NCBI GenBank assembly: GCA_003281685.1
Contig: QCBH01000002.1
Span: forward strand, 94,373 to 158,372
Reading direction: 5' to 3'
Length of the DNA: 64,000 nucleotides
Origin: Prochlorococcus sp. AG-347-E23
GTDB lineage: Bacteria; Cyanobacteriota; Cyanobacteriia; PCC-6307; Cyanobiaceae
A program made the translations under genes and the position numbers. This document shows, one piece after another, positions 1-10,738 of this stretch. The notes below the pieces were generated by a model that was not told where the DNA came from, searched no databases, and saw only the letters and a list, made by a program, of their open reading frames with translations. Position 1 is the first letter of the stretch. Every line of letters begins with the position of its first letter.

Positions 1-508
1 TAGGAATGTCATCTCCAGGAAAGTCATAACTATCTAGCAGTTCCCTAATTTCCATTTCGACAAGTTCAATAATTTCTTCATCATCGACCATATCGCACTT
101 ATTCAGAGCAACTACAAGAGCAGGAACTCCAACCTGTTTAGCTAAAAGAATATGCTCTTTTGTTTGAGCCATAGGACCATCTGTAGCTGCACAAACTAAA
201 ATAGCTCCATCCATCTGGGCGGCCCCTGTGATCATGTTCTTAACGTAATCAGCATGTCCTGGGCAATCGACATGAGCATAATGTCTGCCTTCAGTTTCAT
301 ATTCAACATGAGCAGTATTAATGGTAATACCACGCTCTCTTTCTTCAGGAGCACCATCAATGTCTCCATAGTCTTGAGCTTGAGCTTGACCTTTTTTAGC
401 TAATACATTTGTAATAGCAGCTGTTAGTGTTGTTTTTCCATGATCAACATGGCCAATAGTACCTATGTTGACATGTGGTTTGTTTCTTTCGAACTTCTCG
501 CGAGCCAT
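1..508 (-). CDS. tufA: Elongation factor Tu, N-terminal part (truncated by window start)
   Basis: Reverse-strand translation begins [35 protein letters not shown]-Tu G1 motif; directly downstream of fusA. Confidence 0.97.
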
Positions 509-552
509 TGTGAATAAAGAATCGAGGGGTTAAGAGTGTTTTAGTTTAGAGA

Positions 553-2628
553 TCAGGAGTTGCCCTGATTCTTGGAAATGATAGCTTCAGCAACATTACG
601 AGGAACTTCCTCATAATTTGCGAACTCCATTGAAAATATACCCCGACCTTGAGTCATTGATCGGAGTTGAGTGGCATAACCGAACATTTCGGCTAAGGGC
701 ACTTTGGCCTGTACCTTAGACAATCCATCATCAATAGATTGTCCTTCTACTTGACCTCTTCTGGAAGAGAGATCACCAATTACAGATCCAAGAAAGTCGT
801 CAGGACTTTCGACCTCAACTTTCATCATAGGCTCTAAAAGGACAGGATTGCATTTTTTAACCCCATCTTTAAAAGCCATGGAACCTGCAATTTTGAAGGC
901 CATTTCTGATGAGTCTACATCGTGGAATGAACCATCGACTAGTGTTACTTTTACATCAATGAGTGGATAACCGGCAAGAACGCCAGATTCACAGGTCTCT
1001 TTCATTCCATTAGATGCAGGACCGATATACTCTTTTGGTATAGCTCCACCAACAATTTTGTTAACAAATTCAAAACCTTTACCAACTTCAGCAGGTTCCA
1101 TTTCAATAATTACATGACCATATTGACCTTTACCTCCTGTCTGTCTTGCATATTTACCTTCACCTTTAGAACTAGACCTAATAGTTTCTCTATATGAAAC
1201 CTGCGGAGCTCCTATATTTGCTTCAACTTTAAATTCCCTTAACATTCTGTCTACAAGTATTTCTAAGTGCAACTCACCCATACCTGCAATAACAGTTTGA
1301 TTTGTCTCAGGATCTGTACTAACTCTAAAGGTTGGATCCTCTTCAGACAAAGCAGTTAAAGCTTTTGATAATTTTTCCATATCGCCTTTAGTTTTTGGCT
1401 CAACAGCTACCGAGATAACTGGTTCAGGGATAAACAATGTCTCCAAAACTATGGGATCTTCTGAGTTACACAAAGTGTCTCCAGTTGTTGTGTTCTTAAG
1501 ACCTAATACAGCTCCTAAATCCCCAGCCCTCAATTCATCAACCTCCTCTCTTTCATCAGCCTTAAGAATCACTAATCTAGAAATTCTCTCTTTAGCATCC
1601 TTAGTAGAATTCATTACATAACTTCCCTTTGAAAGAACACCTGAATACATTCTTACAAAAGTTAATTTTCCATAGGGATCTGACATAACTTTGAATGCTA
1701 ATGCACTAAAAGGAGCATTATCATCAGAAGGTCTAACATCTTCTTTGCCACTTGGCAAAACACCTTGTATTGGCTTCACATCAACTGGAGCTGGCAAGTA
1801 ATCAACTACAGCGTCTAATACAAGTTGGACACCTTTATTCTTAAAAGCTGAACCGCATAATACTGGAACCAGTCCATGATTTAAAACTCCTTCCCTTATA
1901 CCTTTTTTAAGTTGTTCTTCAGATAATTCTCCTGTTTCGAGAAATATTTCTATTAATTCTTCATCGTTTTCTGCAACACTTTCCATTAATTTAAATCTCC
2001 ACTCAGCAGCTTCCTCCTCCATTTCAGATGGAATTGATGCTTCTTCAATATCAGTACCTAAATCGTTTTTGTAAAGATATGCTTTGTTAGCTACTAAATC
2101 AATAATGCCTGTGAGATCACCTTCAGCACCAATAGGTAACTGGATTGGAAGTGCATTTGCCTTGAGTCGATCTTTAATTTGCTTGTTAACCTTTAAAAAA
2201 TCCGCACCAGTTCTGTCCATTTTGTTAACAAAAACCATTCTTGGAACTGAGTATCTATCTGCTTGACGCCAAACTGTTTCGGATTGAGGCTGAACTCCAC
2301 CAACTGCGCAAAATACAGCAATAACTCCATCCAACACACGCATTGATCTTTCAACTTCAATAGTAAAGTCAACGTGTCCAGGAGTATCAATAATATTAAT
2401 CCTATGATCTTGCCAACTAGTAGATATTGCAGCAGCGGTAATAGTTATTCCTCTTTCTCTTTCTTGAGCCATCCAATCTGTTACGGCAGCACCATCATGA
2501 ACCTCACCTATCTTATGAACTACACCTGAATAAAACAAAATTCTTTCAGTTGTAGTTGTCTTACCTGCATCAATATGAGCGGCTATACCTATATTCCTTA
2601 CTCGTTCTAGGGGAAAGTCGCGTGCCAA
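553..2628 (-). CDS. fusA: Elongation factor G
   Basis: 691 aa [34 protein letters not shown]. Confidence 0.98.
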   Translation of the reverse strand: MARDFPLERVRNIGIAAHIDAGKTTTTERILFYSGVVHKIGEVHDGAAVTDWMAQERERGITITAAAISTSWQDHRINIIDTPGHVDFTIEVERSMRVLDGVIAVFCAVGGVQPQSETVWRQADRYSVPRMVFVNKMDRTGADFLKVNKQIKDRLKANALPIQLPIGAEGDLTGIIDLVANKAYLYKNDLGTDIEEASIPSEMEEEAAEWRFKLMESVAENDEELIEIFLETGELSEEQLKKGIREGVLNHGLVPVLCGSAFKNKGVQLVLDAVVDYLPAPVDVKPIQGVLPSGKEDVRPSDDNAPFSALAFKVMSDPYGKLTFVRMYSGVLSKGSYVMNSTKDAKERISRLVILKADEREEVDELRAGDLGAVLGLKNTTTGDTLCNSEDPIVLETLFIPEPVISVAVEPKTKGDMEKLSKALTALSEEDPTFRVSTDPETNQTVIAGMGELHLEILVDRMLREFKVEANIGAPQVSYRETIRSSSKGEGKYARQTGGKGQYGHVIIEMEPAEVGKGFEFVNKIVGGAIPKEYIGPASNGMKETCESGVLAGYPLIDVKVTLVDGSFHDVDSSEMAFKIAGSMAFKDGVKKCNPVLLEPMMKVEVESPDDFLGSVIGDLSSRRGQVEGQSIDDGLSKVQAKVPLAEMFGYATQLRSMTQGRGIFSMEFANYEEVPRNVAEAIISKNQGNS

Positions 2629-2724
2629 TTTTAAAGCTCCAAATAAAATAATTTTTGATAAGTGTAGTTCACCCCAAAAGCAAACTTTAATAATAATAAA
2701 CTACTTAAGTACCTTTTGATGAAA

Positions 2725-3195
2725 TTAATATCTGTAATGTGCAAAAGCTTTATTAGCTTCTGCCATTTTATGTGTATCTTCTCTTTTTTTAACGGCACTT
2801 CCAGTTTCATTTGCTGCATCCATCAACTCGCCGGCAAGTTTTTGTGACATGCTTTTGCCATTTCTTGCACGTGAGAATGTAACAAGCCATCTTAATGCCA
2901 TAGCCGTACCCCTCTCTTGACGAACTTCCATAGGTACTTGATATGTTGCACCACCAACTCTTCTAGCTCTTACCTCGACAAGAGGAGTAGCATTTTTTAC
3001 AGCTGTTTCAAATAATTCCACTGCATTCCCACCTGTTCTCTCGCTTATTAAAGAAAATGCATCAGACAATATTCTTTGAGCTGTAGATTTTTTACCATGT
3101 TTCATCAATCGAGAAATCATCATTGAAGCAAGACGACTATTAAATTGAGGATCTGGAAGAACTGGTCTTTTTACTGCTGCATTACGACGTGACAT
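2725..3195 (-). CDS. rpsG: 30S ribosomal protein S7
   Basis: 156 aa; [16 protein letters not shown]; str operon position. Confidence 0.98.
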   Translation of the reverse strand: MSRRNAAVKRPVLPDPQFNSRLASMMISRLMKHGKKSTAQRILSDAFSLISERTGGNAVELFETAVKNATPLVEVRARRVGGATYQVPMEVRQERGTAMALRWLVTFSRARNGKSMSQKLAGELMDAANETGSAVKKREDTHKMAEANKAFAHYRY

Positions 3196-3221
3196 TTTTT
3201 TAAAAAAGTAATGTTTACAAA

Positions 3222-3596
3222 TTAATCTTTTGGAGCTTTTGCTCCATACTTAGATCTGGATTGACGTCTATCTTTGACTCCAGCCGTATCTAAAGTTCCC
3301 CTTATTATATGATATCTAACTCCTGGTAAATCCTTGACTCTTCCTCCCCTAAGAAGTACTACAGAATGTTCTTGCAAATTATGTCCAATCCCAGGAATAT
3401 AAGCCGTTACTTCGAAACCAGAAGTTAATCTAACCCTAGCAACTTTTCTCAAAGCTGAATTAGGCTTTTTTGGTGTTGATGTATAGACTCTTGTGCATAC
3501 TCCTCTTCTCTCAGGGCAAGCTTTTAATGCAGGAGATTTTGTTTTCTTTGTCAGACGTTTTCTTTCTGAACCTATTAATTGTGAGATGGTGGGCAT
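3222..3596 (-). CDS. rpsL: 30S ribosomal protein S12
   Basis: 124 aa; [39 protein letters not shown]. Confidence 0.98.
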   Translation of the reverse strand: MPTISQLIGSERKRLTKKTKSPALKACPERRGVCTRVYTSTPKKPNSALRKVARVRLTSGFEVTAYIPGIGHNLQEHSVVLLRGGRVKDLPGVRYHIIRGTLDTAGVKDRRQSRSKYGAKAPKD

Positions 3597-3792
3597 CTAT
3601 TTATATTTAGATAAAAATAAACTTCCACCTATCATAACCTTTTGCGAGCACCAACTAAAAGTTTTTAATTATATTTTTTTTAATATTTATCAATTTAATG
3701 TTCTTTGGTAAATATTCATTATCTTTATATTTATTTTCGTATTTATTTTTATAATAGAAATACATAAATAACTAAATAGAATTAAATAATCT

Positions 3793-6700
3793 ATGGGAGA
3801 GAGCTTCAAAAGAATCGTTGAACCATATCAAGATAGTTATTCCCCAAATGGAATAATTGGGGAGAAAGATGCCTGTGGAGTTGGTTTCATAGCAAATGTC
3901 AAAGGGATTGAAAGCAACTGGATCCTGAAACAATCACTAAGGGGTCTTAGCTGCATGGAGCACAGAGGAGGTTGTGGAGGAGATAGTGACTCAGGAGATG
4001 GAGCAGGTATTTTATGTTCGATTCCGTGGGAATACCTTGAAGAGGAAATGAATCTAAAAAATACAAAAGAGTTAAATAGAGGTTTAGGCATGGTTTTTAT
4101 GCCTAATAAAAAAGAGAAAATTGGAGAATGTAAATCAATATGCGATCAGGAAGCAGAAAAACTAAAAGTTAACAAAACATTTTGGAGAACAGTACCTGTT
4201 AATAATGAAATCTTAGGTCCTTTAGCTAAATCAAATGCTCCCTTCATATGTCAGTGGATTTTATGTTTAGAAAAAAAAGATCAACAGGATATTGAGAGGC
4301 TTTTATTCCAATTAAGAAAAAGAATTGAAAAAAAAATCAGAGAAACTTTTAAAAACCATGTTGGAGATTGTGAATTTTATTTTGCATCATTAAGCACTCA
4401 AACAGTTGTATATAAAGGAATGGTGCGTTCTGAAATATTATCTGAGTTTTATCAAGATCTCAAGGAAGAGAGTTTTAAGGTCTCATTTTCTGTTTATCAT
4501 CGTAGATTTAGTACAAATACACTTCCTAAATGGCCATTAGCTCAGCCCATGAGATTTTTGGGTCATAATGGCGAAATAAATACACTTTTGGGTAATATCA
4601 ACTGGGCTAAAGCTTCAGAAACACATATAGATGATTTTTGGGGGGACTTATCTAATGAAATCAAACCAATTGTAGATGTTAACAAAAGTGATTCATCAAA
4701 TCTTGATGCAACCCTTGAAATTAATATTCGCTCAGGCCAACCAATAACTGACTCATTATTAAAACTTGTCCCTGAAGCATTTAGAGATCAACCAGAACTT
4801 GCACAAAGGGAAGATATTAAATCATTTTATGAATATTCTGCGAGCCTACAAGAAGCTTGGGATGGTCCCGCTCTCCTTGTATTTGCAGATGGAAATTTTG
4901 TAGGTGCAACACTTGATAGAAATGGTCTAAGACCAGCAAGATATTCAATCACAAATGATGGTTTTGTAATAATGGGTTCCGAAACAGGAGTAGTAGATCT
5001 TGATGAGGGAACAGTAATTGAAAAAGGTCGATTAGGGCCAGGACAGATGTTGGCAGTTGATTTTCATAGTAATAGAATCCTAAGAAATTGGGAGGTAAAA
5101 TCTGAAGCGGCTAAAAGATATGATTATAAAAAACTGCTCAGTAATAGAACTATAAAAATTGATAATAGTGAATGGGTTAAACACTGTAAATTAAAAGACC
5201 TTGAGCTTTTGCAACAACAAACTGCATACGGTTTTTCAGCGGAAGATAATGATCTTATCCTAGACTCAATGGCTTTACTAGCTAAAGAGCCTACTTATTG
5301 CATGGGTGATGATATCCCATTAGCAGTGCTTTCATCTAAGCCACACATTTTATATGACTATTTCAAGCAAAGATTTGCACAAGTTACAAATCCCCCTATT
5401 GATCCTTTAAGAGAAAAACTGGTAATGAGTCTAGAGATGCATCTTGGAGAAAGATGTACACCATTTGAGATTAAAGATCCTAAACCTTTCGTTCATTTAC
5501 AAAGTCCAATTCTCAATGAGGAAGAACTCATTTCCATAAAAAAATCAAAAATTAAATCTCAAACAATTTCAAGTTTGTTTGATATTGAGGAAGGTGTTCA
5601 AGGCTTAGAGAACCAATTAAAAGAAATTTGTAAACAGAGTGAGCTCTCTATAAAAGAAGGTTGCTCTATAATTATTATTTCTGATAAGGGTATTAATCCT
5701 ACAAAGACTTTAATTCCTCCTTTACTTGCTGTTGGAGCAATTCATCACTATCTTCTAAAAAAAGAAATCAGGCTAAAAGCTTCTCTAATTATTGAAACAG
5801 GTCAATGTTGGAGCACACATCACATTGCTTGCTTGATTGGTTATGGTGCAAGTGCCGTTTGCCCTTGGTTGACCTTCGAAGCAGGTAGACACTGGTTAAA
5901 ACATCCAAAAACACAAAAACTCATTGATAGCAAAAAAATAAATCCATTATCAATAATTGATGTTCAAGAAAATATTAAAAAAGCTCTAGAAGACGGTCTA
6001 AGAAAAATTCTTTCGAAAATAGGCATCTCACTTTTATCTAGTTACCATGGTGCACAAATTTTTGAAGCTGTGGGCCTTGGATCCGACTTAATAAAAATTG
6101 CTTTTGATGGTACAACAAGCCGTATCGCAGGTATAACATTAAAAGAATTAACTAATGAAACACTTTCAATACATACGAAAGCCTATCCAGAGATCGATTT
6201 AAAGAAATTAGAATTTTTAGGATTTGTACAATTTAGAAATAATGGAGAATATCATTCTAATAACCCAGAGATGTCCAAAGTTTTACATTCAGCGGTAAAA
6301 CAAGGACCAGGATACGATCATTTTGAAACTTACAAAAAACTTATTAGTAATAGACCGACAACATCCCTAAGAGATTTACTAACAATTAATTCACAAAGAA
6401 AAAGTATTCCATTAGAGGAAGTTGAAAGTGTTGAATCAATTTGCAAAAGGTTCTGTACTGGAGGAATGAGTTTAGGCGCTTTATCTAGAGAAGCACATGA
6501 AGTTTTAGCAGTTGCAATGAATAGAATTGGCGGAAAAAGTAATAGCGGAGAAGGGGGAGAAGATCCAGCTCGTTTTAATGTTTTAAATGATATCGATGAA
6601 AATACTCAATCAGCGACGTTGCCATTCATTAAAGGTCTAGAGAATGGAGACACCGCATGCTCCGCTATTAAACAAATAGCATCAGGAAGGTTTGGAGTTA

Positions 6701-8355
6701 CACCTGAATATCTGAGAAGTGGTAAACAACTCGAAATCAAAATGGCTCAAGGTGCAAAACCCGGAGAAGGGGGGCAATTGCCTGGTCCAAAAGTTGATTC
6801 TTACATCGCAAAACTAAGAAATAGTAAACCTGGAGTAGCTTTAATATCTCCTCCCCCGCATCATGATATTTATTCAATTGAAGATTTAGCTCAACTTATC
6901 CATGACTTACACCAAGTTCATCCAAAAGCGAAAGTAAGCGTTAAACTTGTTTCTGAAATTGGTATAGGCACTATTGCTGCTGGAGTAAGCAAAGCTAATG
7001 CAGATGTAATTCAAATTTCAGGCCATGACGGAGGTACAGGTGCTTCACCCCTAAGTTCTATTAAACATGCAGGTTTACCATGGGAACTAGGTGTTGCTGA
7101 AGTTCATAAATCTCTCTTAGAGAATAACTTACGTGAAAGAGTAATTTTGAGAACTGACGGAGGTCTTAAAACAGGCTGGGATGTAATTATTGCAGCTTTA
7201 CTAGGTGCTGAAGAATACGGTTTTGGTTCTGTAGCGATGATTGCTGAAGGATGCATAATGGCTCGTGTTTGTCATACAAACAAGTGTCCTGTTGGAGTTG
7301 CCACTCAAAAAGAAGAATTAAGAAAAAGATTTAAAGGTATTCCAGAAAATGTTGTCAACTTTTTCTTGTATATTGCTGAAGAAGTAAGACAGATAATGAG
7401 CAGTATCGGTGTTTCTCATATGGAAGAACTGATTGGGAATCAAGAATTTCTTTTAGCAAGAAATATCGATCTTCCAAAGACTACTAATATTGATCTTTCT
7501 TCTTTAGTAAATAAACATTCAAACACTGATAGATCATGGTTAAAACATTCAAAGACTGCCCATAGTAATGGTTCTGTATTAGAAGACGAGTTTTTGTCTG
7601 ATACTGAATTTATAAATTCAATTAAAAATCACGAAATATTAACTAAACAAATTGAGATAAAAAATACGGATAGAAGTGTTTGTGCGAAAATATCAGGAGA
7701 AATCGCAGAACTTCATGGCAACACTGGCTTTAATGGCGAACTCAACTTAAATTTCAAAGGATATGCAGGACAAAGCTTTGGTGCCTTTTTATTGAAGGGA
7801 ATGAATGTTCAATTAATCGGAGAAGCTAATGATTATGTTTGTAAAGGAATGAATGGAGGAATACTTACAATAATTCCACCAAAAATAGATAAAACTTCCT
7901 CCGAACAGGTTATTTTAGGGAACACCTGTCTTTATGGAGCAACTGGTGGAAAATTATTTGCATTAGGAAAATCGGGCGAAAGATTTGCAGTAAGAAATAG
8001 TGGTGCTACGGCAGTAACAGAAGGAGCAGGTGATCATTGTTGTGAATACATGACTGGTGGGAAAGTAGTTATTCTAGGTTCCACAGGAAGGAATATTGGT
8101 GCAGGCATGACTGGTGGGATAGCTTTTATAATCGATGAGAATAATGATTTAAGTAATAAAGTTAATAAAGAAATAGTTAGCATTCATAAAATAACTACAT
8201 CAAAGCAGGAAAATATCTTATTCGAAATTATTAGAGAATATCGGACAAAAACAAATAGCTTAAAGGCCGCCAAAATAATTAAAAATTGGTCTTATTATAA
8301 GAGTACTTTCAAATTAATAGTTCCCCCAAGCGAAGAAGAAATGCTTGGCCTATAG
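3793..8355 (+). CDS. gltB: Ferredoxin-dependent glutamate synthase, large subunit
   Basis: 1520 aa; N-terminal Cys amidotransferase (DACGVGFIANVKG), FMN/synthase domain, C-terminal GXGXG domain. Confidence 0.96.
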   Translation: MGESFKRIVEPYQDSYSPNGIIGEKDACGVGFIANVKGIESNWILKQSLRGLSCMEHRGGCGGDSDSGDGAGILCSIPWEYLEEEMNLKNTKELNRGLGMVFMPNKKEKIGECKSICDQEAEKLKVNKTFWRTVPVNNEILGPLAKSNAPFICQWILCLEKKDQQDIERLLFQLRKRIEKKIRETFKNHVGDCEFYFASLSTQTVVYKGMVRSEILSEFYQDLKEESFKVSFSVYHRRFSTNTLPKWPLAQPMRFLGHNGEINTLLGNINWAKASETHIDDFWGDLSNEIKPIVDVNKSDSSNLDATLEINIRSGQPITDSLLKLVPEAFRDQPELAQREDIKSFYEYSASLQEAWDGPALLVFADGNFVGATLDRNGLRPARYSITNDGFVIMGSETGVVDLDEGTVIEKGRLGPGQMLAVDFHSNRILRNWEVKSEAAKRYDYKKLLSNRTIKIDNSEWVKHCKLKDLELLQQQTAYGFSAEDNDLILDSMALLAKEPTYCMGDDIPLAVLSSKPHILYDYFKQRFAQVTNPPIDPLREKLVMSLEMHLGERCTPFEIKDPKPFVHLQSPILNEEELISIKKSKIKSQTISSLFDIEEGVQGLENQLKEICKQSELSIKEGCSIIIISDKGINPTKTLIPPLLAVGAIHHYLLKKEIRLKASLIIETGQCWSTHHIACLIGYGASAVCPWLTFEAGRHWLKHPKTQKLIDSKKINPLSIIDVQENIKKALEDGLRKILSKIGISLLSSYHGAQIFEAVGLGSDLIKIAFDGTTSRIAGITLKELTNETLSIHTKAYPEIDLKKLEFLGFVQFRNNGEYHSNNPEMSKVLHSAVKQGPGYDHFETYKKLISNRPTTSLRDLLTINSQRKSIPLEEVESVESICKRFCTGGMSLGALSREAHEVLAVAMNRIGGKSNSGEGGEDPARFNVLNDIDENTQSATLPFIKGLENGDTACSAIKQIASGRFGVTPEYLRSGKQLEIKMAQGAKPGEGGQLPGPKVDSYIAKLRNSKPGVALISPPPHHDIYSIEDLAQLIHDLHQVHPKAKVSVKLVSEIGIGTIAAGVSKANADVIQISGHDGGTGASPLSSIKHAGLPWELGVAEVHKSLLENNLRERVILRTDGGLKTGWDVIIAALLGAEEYGFGSVAMIAEGCIMARVCHTNKCPVGVATQKEELRKRFKGIPENVVNFFLYIAEEVRQIMSSIGVSHMEELIGNQEFLLARNIDLPKTTNIDLSSLVNKHSNTDRSWLKHSKTAHSNGSVLEDEFLSDTEFINSIKNHEILTKQIEIKNTDRSVCAKISGEIAELHGNTGFNGELNLNFKGYAGQSFGAFLLKGMNVQLIGEANDYVCKGMNGGILTIIPPKIDKTSSEQVILGNTCLYGATGGKLFALGKSGERFAVRNSGATAVTEGAGDHCCEYMTGGKVVILGSTGRNIGAGMTGGIAFIIDENNDLSNKVNKEIVSIHKITTSKQENILFEIIREYRTKTNSLKAAKIIKNWSYYKSTFKLIVPPSEEEMLGL

Positions 8356-8364
8356 AAAATGTAA

Positions 8365-8658
8365 ATGCCTTTCTTTGTAAAAACTGAATTTATAAAAAAA
8401 AAATACTTAATTAATCGTGATTTAAAACAAAAAATAATTAACGAACATATTGATTGGATAAAAAAATTAAAAAAAGAGGGAATTAATATAAAAAGTGGTT
8501 TTTTAGTAGATGAGTTAAAGAGGCCAGGTGACGGCGGATTACTCATTCTTGAGATTAATAATTATAAAAATGCACTAAAAATTATTAAAAATGATCCAAT
8601 GATTAAAAATGATCTAGTTGAATGGAAATTAAATGAGTGGCTAGATACAAATAAATGA
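8365..8658 (+). CDS. YCII-like domain protein
   Basis: 97 aa; short ferredoxin-like fold pattern (HIDWIKKLKKEG...GGLLILEINNYKNALKIIKNDPMI) typical of YCII-related proteins. Confidence 0.6.
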   Translation: MPFFVKTEFIKKKYLINRDLKQKIINEHIDWIKKLKKEGINIKSGFLVDELKRPGDGGLLILEINNYKNALKIIKNDPMIKNDLVEWKLNEWLDTNK

Positions 8659-8664
8659 AAATGA

Positions 8665-9558
8665 CTATCTCGGGTACTTTTTCATTAGTTTTTGAATTTC
8701 TTCAGCATGGTAACTGCTACGAGTTAAAGGAGAACTAACTACTTGCATAAAGTCCAAATCTTTTTCCCCGAAAACTTTATAATAATTAAATTTTGAGGGA
8801 CTCACAAATCTTTGAACAGGTAAATGATTAGGGCCAGGAGATAAGTATTGGCCAATAGTAACAATATCAACGAAATTACTTTTTAAATCCTTAAGAAGAC
8901 TTAAGATCTCATCATCTTTTTCACCTAAACCAAGCATAAAGCCTGACTTTGTATAAACTTTGGGAGAATATTCTCTGGTCCTTTTAAGCAACTCAAGAGT
9001 TCTCTCATATTTACCCTGAGGTCTTACTTTTTTATATAGAGAAGACACAGTCTCAATATTATGATTTAAAACGTTTGGATTTGAATCAAGAACTTTTTCA
9101 AGCGCTTTCCAATTGCCACAAAGATCAGGTATTAAAAGTTCAATAGTAGTTTCAGGAGATTTTTTTCTTACTTGATAAACACATTCAAAAAATTGAGATG
9201 CGCCACCATCGTCAAGATCATCTCTATTAACTGATGTTATTACAACATGTTTAAGTTGCATTCTATAAACTGCTTCGGCCAAGCGATATGGTTCTGTTGG
9301 ATCTAATTCTCTTTTAGATCTATCAAAATCAATATCGCAATATGGACATGCCCTAGTACAGCCAGGGCCCATTATGAGGAAAGTGGCGGTTCCACTTGCA
9401 AAACATTCACCAATGTTTGGACAACTTGCCTCTTGACATACAGTATTGAGGTTTAAATCATTTAACAAATTTGCAGTATTTCCAATTCTCTCGACTTGCG
9501 GAGCTTTTACTCTTAACCAATCAGGTTTTGAAATTAAACTATTGGAATTATTAGTCAA
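8665..9558 (-). CDS. lipA: Lipoyl synthase
   Basis: Radical [14 protein letters not shown] plus N-terminal cysteine cluster [12 protein letters not shown]. Confidence 0.97.
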   Translation of the reverse strand: MTNNSNSLISKPDWLRVKAPQVERIGNTANLLNDLNLNTVCQEASCPNIGECFASGTATFLIMGPGCTRACPYCDIDFDRSKRELDPTEPYRLAEAVYRMQLKHVVITSVNRDDLDDGGASQFFECVYQVRKKSPETTIELLIPDLCGNWKALEKVLDSNPNVLNHNIETVSSLYKKVRPQGKYERTLELLKRTREYSPKVYTKSGFMLGLGEKDDEILSLLKDLKSNFVDIVTIGQYLSPGPNHLPVQRFVSPSKFNYYKVFGEKDLDFMQVVSSPLTRSSYHAEEIQKLMKKYPR

Positions 9559-9787
9559 ATTAATTTTTTCTAGCCTACATTCTTATTTTAATAAAAACAT
9601 TTTGAATTAACTATTAATAATTTCAAAAATGAAGACTAATCAATAGAAGTCAAAAAATAAATGAATTTAATTAATCCATCGACAATTTGAAAGATCATTA
9701 TTCAAAAAAATAATAAACCATGTTTTTGTTTCATAAACTATTACTAGAACAGATTATAGAACGTTATTTTTAATACAGTAATCAGAA

Positions 9788-9806
9788 TAGTTTATACTAT
9801 AAACTA
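9788..9806. promoter_or_regulatory. 19-bp perfect palindrome (TAGTTTATA C TATAAACTA), candidate operator
   Basis: 9-bp arms around one central base, 95 bp upstream of the resolvase-like ORF. Confidence 0.4.
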
Positions 9807-9900
9807 AATTTATTTTTATTTATATAGTTATATTTTGTTGTACTAAAAAGTGTTTTTTTATTAATTTATTGATACAGTAAAAAATATATGTAATAAAACA

Positions 9901-10524
9901 TTGACTTTTAAATTTAAAAGAAAACGTATTTTACTATCTGAAAAAAATAAAAGCTCTAAAGCAATAGGTTATGCTAGAGCTATTCACAATGAATTTGAAA
10001 ATTTAGAAGAGCAAATAAAAAAGTTAAAGGAAGAAGGTTGCAGTTTAGTTTTCTCTGAATTTATAAGTTTTGATGCAGAAATCAAACCTCAACTCAATAA
10101 AGCTATAAATTACTTAACTAAAGGTGATCAATTAATAATAACTCAACTTGATCGAGCATTTAAAAATAAAAAAGAATGTTTGATGACAATAAATAAACTT
10201 ATTAATAAGGATGTTAAATTGCGAACTTTAACTGGTTTTCTTGCGGCTAATGAATCCCCTAAAGAGAATTCTTCAATTTTTAAAATTTTATATGAATTAG
10301 ATAATCTAGAAGACAAAAGTTTAGGTGAAAGAAAAAGAGAACAACTTTTACGCAGAAAATTATCTGGAAATAATCTGGGAGGAAGGCCTAAAATCAGTCC
10401 TTTAAAAGAATCTTTAGTAATCAGATTGCGTAATGAGGGATATTCATATAGATCAATCAGATCTCAAACAGGAATTGCATTATCAACAATAAGAAGAGTA
10501 ATTTTGGAAGGAGAACTAACATAA
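9901..10524 (+). CDS. Serine-resolvase-like protein with C-terminal HTH, catalytic residues substituted (TTG start)
   Basis: IGYARAIHNEFENLEEQIKKLKEEGC...GDQLIITQLDRAFKN...GGRPKISPLKESLVIRLRNEGYSYRSIRSQTGIALSTIRRVI matches the resolvase fold plus HTH, without the YARVS serine. Confidence 0.75.
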   Translation: MTFKFKRKRILLSEKNKSSKAIGYARAIHNEFENLEEQIKKLKEEGCSLVFSEFISFDAEIKPQLNKAINYLTKGDQLIITQLDRAFKNKKECLMTINKLINKDVKLRTLTGFLAANESPKENSSIFKILYELDNLEDKSLGERKREQLLRRKLSGNNLGGRPKISPLKESLVIRLRNEGYSYRSIRSQTGIALSTIRRVILEGELT

Positions 10525-10525
10525 A

Positions 10526-10738
10526 ATGAGGAGGACAGAAATTGAAAATTTAATTAAAGAAAATATTAAAGATACTGCATTGCGTATTTATGAATTAGAT
10601 AATGAAGATAGAAAAAGTTTGTTAGCAGAATATAGAGAATGGATTATGAATGATTTAGATTGTATAGAAGTAATGATGCTACCTTATGAAGCCTATACCG
10701 ACAAATTAGACTCTAATTTCATAGACGATACACTTTAG
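10526..10738 (+). CDS. Small conserved-type hypothetical protein
   Basis: 70 aa ORF one base after the resolvase-like stop; acidic, plausible codon usage. Confidence 0.5.
   Translation: MRRTEIENLIKENIKDTALRIYELDNEDRKSLLAEYREWIMNDLDCIEVMMLPYEAYTDKLDSNFIDDTL

Noticed and set aside
3739-3752. NtcA-like site GTA-N8-TAT upstream of gltB
   Set aside because: Does not match GTAN8TAC exactly and the spacer is nearly all A/T, so chance is likely.
2084-4091. Short antisense ORFs over fusA, rpsL and gltB (2084-2266, 2193-2390, 2631-2819, 3493-3711, 3837-4091)
   Set aside because: They oppose or shift frame against strongly supported genes and have no recognisable protein features.
8295-8546. Minus-strand 83-aa ORF over the gltB end and YCII-like gene
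   Set aside because: Opposite strand of two better supported genes; low-complexity Phe/Ile-rich translation expected from AT-rich antisense.
8654-8686. AATGAAAA...TTTTCATT inverted repeat at the lipA 3' end
   Set aside because: Weak A/T-rich 8-bp stem with a 17-nt loop, partly inside lipA.
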